From a bacterium (lineage in GTDB: Bacteria; Zhuqueibacterota; Zhuqueibacteria; Residuimicrobiales; Oceaniaggregativiventaceae): a stretch of 64,000 nt of DNA. The notes under the pieces are model-generated. The model did no database searches, had not been told where the DNA came from, and saw nothing but the letters and a program-made list of their open reading frames with translations. The stretch covers positions 1 through 64,000 of the forward strand of contig JAKQNP010000046.1 of assembly GCA_029565675.1 (NCBI GenBank), read 5' to 3'. This document shows positions 50,528 to 58,348 of the stretch, in pieces. Positions within the stretch are counted from its first letter, which is position 1. Every line of letters starts with the position of its first letter. Position numbers and translations under genes: made by a program.

Positions 50528-53020
50528 TCAATGGCTTGCCCGGCGATCAAAAGCAATTTTCAGGGTGATGCGATCTGACGGCATCTCCAAACGGATAGAC
50601 TCGTGCGGCAGTTGACCGATGACCTGATATCGATCGGTTTCTGATCGAATGATCGGCCAGGGCGAAGCGATTTGCAGTTCGACTGTTTGACCGCTCCATC
50701 CCCGCAAGTCGATTTGCAGGGCAGGGGTGGCCGGTTCATACTTAACCGCTTCAATCTTGCAGGTCGATTGCATCAATATCGGCGTGCTTACCGATCCCCT
50801 TATCGCTTTGACGCGTCGTGTTCCCGGCAGCAGGACAGCTGAATGGCCTTCCTGGCCGTTAACCTGCAACTCTGCAAAAGCATCGCCGTCGCCGCTGATG
50901 TCAACAGCAACCCGGTTGCCACGGATCCAGGTCTCGGTGTGCAGTTCATGCCATTCTGCCGGCAATGCCGGCGAAAGTGCGATCGCGCCCTCGGTTTCGC
51001 GAAATCCGCAGAGATGAAACAGGGTTTCCAAAAACCACCCGCCGGTCCACAGAAAAGTCGGTTTGTCGATGGCGCCGTAATCCGATCGCTGGTCATCGGC
51101 CATTCGATACTCGAAAAATGAAGGCTGACCCATCGGACTCTTGCGAATACCTGCCAAAGTCAGATATTTTTTAACGGTTTGCAGCGCCGAATCGGGCTGA
51201 TCCTGCTCGATTTGCGCCAGCGCATACCAGGCAATGCCTTGTGGCCAGATCCCGCCGTTGATATAGGTGTAGGGCTCGCCCGCCTCCATACCGATGAAGC
51301 CATAGAGATCGATCAGTTCATGAAAGTCGGCCGGCATAACGATGCGCAGACCGAGCTGTCGGTCGACAAGTCGGTCGGTGGCGGTTTGCAACAGTTTCGC
51401 TTGTTTTTGCGGTTCGAGTAGATTCCAGACCACCGCCAGGAGCGAACCGGCGTACAGATGGCGATCGACGCAGCCGTTTTCCAGTTCGTTGAGCAGATAG
51501 TCCTCTTGCTCGTCCCACAGCCTTTTCTCGAGATTCTCCTCCAGCTGATCGGCCAGCTGCAGAGAAATGACTTGCTCTTCTGGGCGCAATTCAAGCTCTG
51601 CGGCCAGGAAAGCGCGCCGGCGCAATGCACGGATTATCATCAGGGTCAAATAAGCGCGTGCTCCGGTATTCGAGCCGATATCCCACCAATCGGGTTGCTG
51701 ACTGATGATCAGGCCATCCGCAAGTCGTTCGCGCAGAATCAGGTCTACCCCTGCGCTCATCAGAGGATAGAGCCGGCTGACAGTAGCGAGATCTCCGGAC
51801 CGTTGCAGGTATTTGCCCAGCAATTCCGCCAACCACAGCGGATTCCAGTTGTCTGAACCGCAAGTTTCCCTGGCAAAGCGCCCATCTTTCCAGTAATAGG
51901 CATGCAGCAACAGCGGCTCCGGTTGCGAGAGATCAGCCAATGCCAGCAGATCGCCAGCCACCATTTGCGGATCGACCCAAACAACACCGAGATGGGTCAA
52001 CAGGAGATCGTGGGTGAAGAAAAAATTGTATTCCGCCGGACACGGCATGGGCAGACGCTTGCCGTCGATATGGTGCCGGTTGGCTTCCAGAACCGCGAGC
52101 GACCAACGCGCGGTTTGCTGCAGGGCTGAATCAGCAGGCGAGAAAGCAGCGGCACGTGCTGCCGCTCGCTCCAGTCGGTTGGTATACCGTCGACAATCCT
52201 TTTGCCATTGACTGCGGCTTATGGCGGCTTGCTGTTCTGCCTCTCGCATCGATGCGTGACCGATCAACAGACTCTGTTTTTTCTGGCTGCGAGCGGCTAG
52301 GGCAAAGGCATTGCTGAAACGAGTGTGCGGCACCGCATCGGCCAACTCGGTGGCCAGCGTATCGATTGCGATCGCTTCGGGAAAACCGTCGAGTTGGGTG
52401 ATCCACAGCGATGCCGAATCGGTTTCTGCATCCGCAAAACAGGCCAGCGTCAAGTTACCCGTCTTGGTGATGCAGGTCGGAAATTTAACCGCAAAAGTAT
52501 GGCAGGTGCGCAACAACAAGGCGATTTTTTGGTCGATTCGAATTTGGCGCGGCCTGTCTGTGCGATTGTGAAAGACCAGTTCCCATTCCACAGCGCTGAT
52601 CGTTTCCGCAAAGCGGTAAGTGCAACTCAGATCAACGCTGTCAACCACCGCTTCGAAGCGAACGAATCCCGGTGTCTGTGTGTAGATCCAGGCTGAGTCT
52701 TGCAGATCGATAGCGTGATCGTCGATTGCCAAAACGGCGACAAGCGGCCGCGAACGGTCGCGTTCCCAATACCCGATGCTGAGATCCAGACTGTTGGCCA
52801 CCGGCTCGTAGAAACTGATGCGAACCGGCAAAGGTGAACTGTGGTGGCATTCGATGCCGGCCAGGGGGCCGCCGACTTCCACCTGGCCCGTTCTTCCGGC
52901 AAAATTTACCGCCCATCCGGGAACTCGGCAATGGCGATCACAGCCGATGTTGCCGGCCGCGATTGCGATGAGGAGCAAAACGGTGAAAATCACTGCCGCT
53001 TGCTTGATTGTATTGTTCAT
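50528..53020 (-). CDS. Lipoprotein with six-hairpin glycosidase-like domain
   Basis: Protein of 830 residues with lipobox IAAGNIGC near residue 27. A beta-rich N-terminal domain (about 30-290) precedes a helical toroid (about 300-680). That part has EYNFFFTHDLLLTHLGVVWVD, DNWNPLWLAELLGKYL and FLWTGGWFLETLFHLCGF, the last close to GH94/GH63-like six-hairpin enzymes. A beta C-terminal domain follows. It overlaps the alcohol dehydrogenase gene by 4 bases (ATGA). Likely a periplasmic or surface glycosidase. The GH family and catalytic residues are not certain. Confidence 0.7.
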   Translation of the reverse strand: MNNTIKQAAVIFTVLLLIAIAAGNIGCDRHCRVPGWAVNFAGRTGQVEVGGPLAGIECHHSSPLPVRISFYEPVANSLDLSIGYWERDRSRPLVAVLAIDDHAIDLQDSAWIYTQTPGFVRFEAVVDSVDLSCTYRFAETISAVEWELVFHNRTDRPRQIRIDQKIALLLRTCHTFAVKFPTCITKTGNLTLACFADAETDSASLWITQLDGFPEAIAIDTLATELADAVPHTRFSNAFALAARSQKKQSLLIGHASMREAEQQAAISRSQWQKDCRRYTNRLERAAARAAAFSPADSALQQTARWSLAVLEANRHHIDGKRLPMPCPAEYNFFFTHDLLLTHLGVVWVDPQMVAGDLLALADLSQPEPLLLHAYYWKDGRFARETCGSDNWNPLWLAELLGKYLQRSGDLATVSRLYPLMSAGVDLILRERLADGLIISQQPDWWDIGSNTGARAYLTLMIIRALRRRAFLAAELELRPEEQVISLQLADQLEENLEKRLWDEQEDYLLNELENGCVDRHLYAGSLLAVVWNLLEPQKQAKLLQTATDRLVDRQLGLRIVMPADFHELIDLYGFIGMEAGEPYTYINGGIWPQGIAWYALAQIEQDQPDSALQTVKKYLTLAGIRKSPMGQPSFFEYRMADDQRSDYGAIDKPTFLWTGGWFLETLFHLCGFRETEGAIALSPALPAEWHELHTETWIRGNRVAVDISGDGDAFAELQVNGQEGHSAVLLPGTRRVKAIRGSVSTPILMQSTCKIEAVKYEPATPALQIDLRGWSGQTVELQIASPWPIIRSETDRYQVIGQLPHESIRLEMPSDRITLKIAFDRRASH

Positions 53021-54048
53021 TTTATCTTCTTTTTGAAAAAATCAGAACAGACAACCTGCACTTTGCCCAATCTTTCACCGGCGGCCAGGCGATGCAAAAA
53101 ATCGGGCAGCTCGGGAAGACCGATGCGGTGATCGACAAGCGCAGCGCCACGTATCGATCCCGATTCGAGCAGTGCGACGGCGCGTGAAAATTCATAGCGA
53201 TAGGTGACAGACCCGACGATTTTCCAATCATTCAGGAATATTTGAAACGGCGAAATGGAAAGCTCCTTGTTCTGTGGATAGACACCGAACAACAGCGCTT
53301 GCCCGCCCCGCCGCAGGTGGCTGAACAACTGCTTGACAGCAGCGATATTGCCGGTGGCGTCGATACCGATTTCGAAACCCTGCGGACAAAGTTCACGCAG
53401 GGTTTTGTCCGCATGACTGTCGTTCAGAACCGCCTTTTCCGGATGCAACTTGCGAGCTTTTACGAGACATACGGGATCGCTTTCGATCAACGTGACACGG
53501 CAACCGAGCAGTCGGCTGCATACTTGCAGGTGCAGCAGCCCAATGCTGCCGCCGCCCCAGATCGCCACCCGTGTGTCAGGCTGAATTTCGAGCCGGTGCA
53601 GACCATAGAGGACACAGGCAAGCGGTTCGGCGAAAGCGCCGTCCTGTGGATCACCATGAAAGCGATGCGCTTGCGCTGCCGGTACACAGACCCTGTCCGC
53701 AAAGGCGCCGGGCCGCGTCACACCGATAGCCTCATAACGCTCGCACAGGTTTATCCGGCCTTCCCGGCACCTGGAGCAAACACCGCAGCGGATATTCGGA
53801 TCGATTGCCACCATGTCGCCGGGCCGCAGATTTTGCACAGATGGCCCTGTTGCTTCGATGCGCCCGCAGAATTCATGACCTGGAATGACGGGATAAGAAC
53901 CGATAAAATCGCCCTGCAGAATATGCACGTCGGTCCCGCATATTCCGGCGCTGAGCGGTTGGACGCGAATTTCGTTGTCCGCAGCCACCGGCAGCGCTTC
54001 CTGGATCAGTTCGACTTCACCCGCTGTTTTTATTTGCACCGCATTCAT
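53017..54048 (-). CDS. Zinc-dependent medium-chain alcohol dehydrogenase
   Basis: Protein of 343 residues of the MDR family. Catalytic zinc ligands are Cys37 and His58 with Glu59 (GICGTDVH, PGHEF). The structural zinc Cys88/91/94/102 (CGVCSRCREGRINLC) is complete. The coenzyme motif GGGSIG starts the Rossmann fold. It resembles sorbitol/threonine dehydrogenase-type enzymes. Position in the operon suggests oxidation of a sugar or sugar alcohol released from the glycan, which is inference. It is followed by a 4-base overlap. Confidence 0.93.
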   Translation of the reverse strand: MNAVQIKTAGEVELIQEALPVAADNEIRVQPLSAGICGTDVHILQGDFIGSYPVIPGHEFCGRIEATGPSVQNLRPGDMVAIDPNIRCGVCSRCREGRINLCERYEAIGVTRPGAFADRVCVPAAQAHRFHGDPQDGAFAEPLACVLYGLHRLEIQPDTRVAIWGGGSIGLLHLQVCSRLLGCRVTLIESDPVCLVKARKLHPEKAVLNDSHADKTLRELCPQGFEIGIDATGNIAAVKQLFSHLRRGGQALLFGVYPQNKELSISPFQIFLNDWKIVGSVTYRYEFSRAVALLESGSIRGAALVDHRIGLPELPDFLHRLAAGERLGKVQVVCSDFFKKKIK

Positions 54049-54066
54049 GACAATCTTTGTGCCGGT

Positions 54067-55086
54067 TTAAAAACCTAGAGTCAGAGAAAAGCGCTGAACA
54101 TTGTCCAAACGGCCGAAATCCGCATACGCATAATCAATACGCAAATCGAAAGCATTGACCAGCCGATTGGCAATGCCGGCGCCGAATGTCAGACTCTGCT
54201 CACCGTCGCGCAAAAACAGATCTCGATAGCCCAGCCGCAAAAAAAGCAGTTCGCGAAAGGCATATTCCATGCCGAGATTGATCGATTCGGTGTTGTCATA
54301 GGGATGGATGGCATCCGCCGCCAGCGTCAGGCGGTTTAGCGGGGTCTGCCAGGCTTCCATGGCCAGGCCAAACTGAAAGAGCAGCGGCAGCGGCCACGAT
54401 TCGGTCTGCAGATGCGCCGGAACGCGGTCGTTGTTGCCGAGGATAAAGGGATCGATGTCATGAAAGACGAGGATGTCTTTGCCTTGCATGCACATATCGG
54501 TGCCAAAATTGGTCAGCGCAGCGCCGAGGCGCAGACCGCGAAAACCGGTGATGAACAGCGTTCCCAGATCGACGGCAAAACCGCTGGCGCTTTCATGCCA
54601 GATTTTCTGTTGGATATATTTGCCGCTGAAACCGATAGAGAATCGATCGGTGAGGCTGATGGCATAAGAAAGAGCCACCGCCAGGTCCGCAGCGCTAAAG
54701 ATCTCGCCGGTGCCGTCCGGCTGCGTCTCGGTTCGCACCATCATGTCGCCGCTGTTCAGGACAGTCAAGGACATGCCCAAAGCTCCGCTTGCCCCCAGTG
54801 GAATCACCGCAGCGGCGTGATCGAAATCGATCTCCGCCAACCACTCGGCATGCATGAACAACAATTCTCGCGACGGTATGCGCGCGATGCCTGCCGGATT
54901 CCAGAACAGCGCACTGGCATCGCTCGCTGTGCCCACAAACGCTCCGCCCATGCCGACGGCACGAGCGCCGACTCCGATTTCCAGAAAGGGGGCAGCGGTG
55001 ATCCCGACTTTGGATACATCCCGATCTTGCGCAGGAGCCCAGGCAACGATAGACAGCAAAAGGGTAAAAATAGGTATTCTTTTCAT
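54067..55086 (-). CDS. PorV/PorQ-type outer-membrane protein
   Basis: Protein of 339 residues with a signal peptide (IFTLLLSIVAWAPAQ). The diagnostic start of the PorV/PorQ family follows: FLEIGVGARAVGMGGAFVGTASDASALFWNPAG. Beta strands run to a terminal FSLTLGF. PorV shuttles type IX cargo at the outer membrane. Several sorting-domain proteins are encoded nearby, so this one may serve the locus. GGGTGAAATT precedes ATG 55086. Confidence 0.85.
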   Translation of the reverse strand: MKRIPIFTLLLSIVAWAPAQDRDVSKVGITAAPFLEIGVGARAVGMGGAFVGTASDASALFWNPAGIARIPSRELLFMHAEWLAEIDFDHAAAVIPLGASGALGMSLTVLNSGDMMVRTETQPDGTGEIFSAADLAVALSYAISLTDRFSIGFSGKYIQQKIWHESASGFAVDLGTLFITGFRGLRLGAALTNFGTDMCMQGKDILVFHDIDPFILGNNDRVPAHLQTESWPLPLLFQFGLAMEAWQTPLNRLTLAADAIHPYDNTESINLGMEYAFRELLFLRLGYRDLFLRDGEQSLTFGAGIANRLVNAFDLRIDYAYADFGRLDNVQRFSLTLGF

Positions 55087-55150
55087 AATTTCACCCATTC
55101 CAGGTTGATCTGCAGATGTGAACCGGTTGTCAATCTTGATTTACCGGATC

Positions 55151-58100
55151 TTATTTGATCACGGCGAATTTGCCGATATGTTCACCGATTCCCGGTGCGT
55201 CGACCTGATAGATGTAGACGCCGTAGGAAATATCCATGCCGTCTTTGGAGACCAGATCCCAGGGTTCCGAACCGTTGTCAGCCGGCATGTCGTGCTCGAT
55301 GGTGTCCACCAGATATCCGCGTACGGTGTAGATGCGGATGGTGCACATTTGCGGCAAATTGTTGAAATAGATTCGTCGCTCGCCGCGACCGAATCCAAAG
55401 ACGCTGCGCGGTTCCCACGAGGCCGCAGCAGTATAGGGATTGGGAACCACACAGATCTGCTCCAATTGATTCTTGGCGGCCTGCTGATCGATGGCAGCAC
55501 CGTTGATGCTGAAAGAAAAGGATTCACCGTCGCGGAAAGGTTTGCGCGTGGTCAACTTGAAGATATCGCCGGCTGCCGGCAAGTGCGCGATTTCTTGCAT
55601 TTCCGGATCGAAAAAGAAAGCCCAGGCGGTTTTGAATTTGCTGCGCGGCGTGGGAAGCGGTTCGCCGAGCGCGGTACCGATAGCCAAAGTGATATAGTCG
55701 CCGGGAGTAAAAGCGCCGTCTTCATTTTTATCCCGGAACAGAAAATCCATTTGTCGGCCTTCAGTGGTGTTGTAGATCATAAAGTTCACCGGTATAGCTT
55801 TTTGTCCAAACAGCAGCGCCTGTGATGTGTCGACAATGTTGGCGTGAAATGACAGTTCGAAATCTGCCGGATAAGGGACAAATCGGCCCAACAAACTGCT
55901 GTCGATCGCGGCCATCAGCAGATAATCGTGGTTCCCGGCAAGCCAGCCGGTTGCCGCATTGTCAACGGTCACCGCGGTGTCATTGCGCACCGTAAAGACG
56001 AACCCGTCGATCACCGGCGATACTGCATGGCCGTCTCTCAGAGGTTGCCGGACCAGCAGCGTTTCGGCGCCATCGCTCACGTCCAGCAACGAGTAATCGG
56101 GATTGACCGCAAGTGCGAAATCGCTGGTGTCGTGGAAAACCAGACGGTAGAGATGACCGTCCTGCAGTTGACCGGCATCGAGCAAGTCAATATCCAGCTT
56201 TCCGGTGCCAGGCCCCTGATGGCTGAAATCGTCGGCTACTTGCGGGCCGCGGTACCCGGCTGCTGGCGCTTGCGGCGTGACCCGGGCGGTGTTGATGTCG
56301 AGGTATTCCAGCACTCCAGCTTCGTTCACCTTGATGATGCTCGGGGCTTCTGACGGACTGATACCGCCGATTTCGCCGGTCGTTGTTATCGAAACCAGCC
56401 CGCGGTCATAGGGCACCAGTGCATAATAATAAGTCTGGCCGTTGCGCACATCTGTATCGATATAATGATGGCGCAGACCGGTGTCGTTGCCGAGATCGAA
56501 CTTGATGCCGTCCACATCGATTGGGTGCAAACCGGAAATGCCGTTTTTGAGATCAAATTGCGCAATCGGTTTGCGATAGATCGGTTTGCCATAGGCATCG
56601 GTGATGACCCGAGCCTCGAGAAATTCTGCGTCGGTGGCGCGATAGATGCGATAACCTTCAAAATCATATTCTTGCAGAAAAGGATCCCACGACTTCTCGG
56701 CCAGGTCGTCCCAATAGAGAACCACCTGACGGTCGCCGGATACTGCGGTCAGTCGTGATTTTTCCGGCGGTTTGGCGAAGCGATAGGAAGCGTTGTAAAT
56801 CTGCTGGATGGTTTTTTTGGTGCGCGACAGCTGGCGCTGATCCTCGCCGAACAACAAAGCCATCGAATAAAACTGCGTTTCACCGGCGGCCAGGGAAAAA
56901 GGTCCGGAACTGAAGAACATGCCCAGGTTGGTGTTCTGCACGAGTTTGTCGCGAGGCGGCGGAGCGGAACGCAAACCGTTCCAATACGCTTCGTCGTTCT
57001 CCATCTTGTATTCGTGCAGCACAAAGACGTTGAACCCGGTCAGACCGATCTGATCGGATTCATCCTTGTCGGTGAAATCGAAATCCGGTTCACCGGCAGT
57101 TGGCATCCCATCGCCTTCGCCTTCATCTGGCCCCGGGTAGTTGAGATCGTTGGGGCCCAGACCGTCTTCGCCGACATCGTCGTTCACCGGTTCATTGCCG
57201 TCCCACATGCCGTTTTCATTGAGATCCATGAATGAATCCCAGTTGATGTTTTCATCGCCGCTCCAATGGGGGCGGATTTCCGTGGTGGGATAGAAATCGC
57301 GAAAACGGTTGAGATCGGCGATGCCGTAGGGCGGATTGGTCAAAAGGGTCCCTGCCTGGCTGTCGCGGCGTTCGTCGATTAAACCGTCGCGGTCATTGTC
57401 GCGGTTGTCGCGAAAGATACCCGGGCTTTCCAGAAAGGCAAAACCTGCCACGCCCACGGGTGACCAGTTATACGGGCTGCCGTAACCGTTGCCGTCAAAA
57501 GCCCAGGCGATGTCGAGGTCCAGATCGTAATTGCCGCCGTCATCGGCAGAGTCATCATGGCCGCCGATTCCCCAGTCAATATGGAAAGCGAAATAAGTGC
57601 TGTCGTAATTGGCTGCGCCTTCATTGGTGATGAAATAGATGGCGAAGATCACATCCTGGGCCAGAACCTGATTCCACTGAAAAAGGCGGGAAGCGACCTC
57701 GATGCCCAGCCCGCGGCGTTCCGGGTCAGTTGGGTCAGGGTAGAAAAGCCACTCCTCATCCGGATCGTCGTCGAAGACCATATAGGCTTCCAGATCCGCA
57801 TTGGTCTTGCCAAGACCGAAAAAACCGTTCCACAAACCTGCCCAGTCGAGAGGTTTATCCGGCCAAAATGCCGGCCAGGTGCGCTGGTCGTTGCTGATCG
57901 CCGGCGAGTTGTTGAGATTGGTTTTGGGATCCGGATTGAAATAGCCGGGCAATGGCGCAAATCCCCACGGGATGCCGTCCGGCGAGACATCCATGTCTTC
58001 GCGGTAGCGGGTGACCACAGAATGGCGGCGCACGCCATTGGCGTCGGTAATCGGCGCCGCGACGATCAGCGCCACGCCATCGACATAGGTGTGTCCGCTG

Positions 58101-58306
58101 CCTTTGGGCCATTCGCCATTAGGCCAGGCTTGTTCATCCCAATTGGAAATCTCCCCGTGGTTGGCAAATACGGTGCGAACGAGATTGCCGTCCATTGTAC
58201 CCCAACGCGTGTTTTCCAGATCGCCGACATTGGGATCGGGTTCCCGCTGCGCCCACAAGGCACCTGCCAGGGCCAACAGGATCAGTGCGCTGTCAAGAGT
58301 TCGCAT
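55151..58306 (-). CDS. Large surface protein with C-terminal sorting-type domain
   Basis: Protein of 1051 residues with a signal peptide (ALILLALAGALWAQ). The N-terminal part has GHTYVDGVALIVAAP and acidic Asp-rich loops (DDDPDEEW, DNDRDGLIDERRDS) that look calcium-binding. Middle sections contain fibronectin-like 'GYRIYRATDAEF' strands. The C-terminus (CVVPNPYTAAASWEPRSV, YTVRGYLVDTIEH, YGVYIYQVDAPG) is a type IX sorting-like domain with NPY in place of NPF. It lies between the TonB receptor and the PorV-like gene on one strand. GAGGAGCT sets the start. No catalytic motif is visible. Confidence 0.75.
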   Translation of the reverse strand: MRTLDSALILLALAGALWAQREPDPNVGDLENTRWGTMDGNLVRTVFANHGEISNWDEQAWPNGEWPKGSGHTYVDGVALIVAAPITDANGVRRHSVVTRYREDMDVSPDGIPWGFAPLPGYFNPDPKTNLNNSPAISNDQRTWPAFWPDKPLDWAGLWNGFFGLGKTNADLEAYMVFDDDPDEEWLFYPDPTDPERRGLGIEVASRLFQWNQVLAQDVIFAIYFITNEGAANYDSTYFAFHIDWGIGGHDDSADDGGNYDLDLDIAWAFDGNGYGSPYNWSPVGVAGFAFLESPGIFRDNRDNDRDGLIDERRDSQAGTLLTNPPYGIADLNRFRDFYPTTEIRPHWSGDENINWDSFMDLNENGMWDGNEPVNDDVGEDGLGPNDLNYPGPDEGEGDGMPTAGEPDFDFTDKDESDQIGLTGFNVFVLHEYKMENDEAYWNGLRSAPPPRDKLVQNTNLGMFFSSGPFSLAAGETQFYSMALLFGEDQRQLSRTKKTIQQIYNASYRFAKPPEKSRLTAVSGDRQVVLYWDDLAEKSWDPFLQEYDFEGYRIYRATDAEFLEARVITDAYGKPIYRKPIAQFDLKNGISGLHPIDVDGIKFDLGNDTGLRHHYIDTDVRNGQTYYYALVPYDRGLVSITTTGEIGGISPSEAPSIIKVNEAGVLEYLDINTARVTPQAPAAGYRGPQVADDFSHQGPGTGKLDIDLLDAGQLQDGHLYRLVFHDTSDFALAVNPDYSLLDVSDGAETLLVRQPLRDGHAVSPVIDGFVFTVRNDTAVTVDNAATGWLAGNHDYLLMAAIDSSLLGRFVPYPADFELSFHANIVDTSQALLFGQKAIPVNFMIYNTTEGRQMDFLFRDKNEDGAFTPGDYITLAIGTALGEPLPTPRSKFKTAWAFFFDPEMQEIAHLPAAGDIFKLTTRKPFRDGESFSFSINGAAIDQQAAKNQLEQICVVPNPYTAAASWEPRSVFGFGRGERRIYFNNLPQMCTIRIYTVRGYLVDTIEHDMPADNGSEPWDLVSKDGMDISYGVYIYQVDAPGIGEHIGKFAVIK

Positions 58307-58348
58307 AGCTCCTCTCACCGTCAATTGATCGCCAAGTTCGGCAACAGA

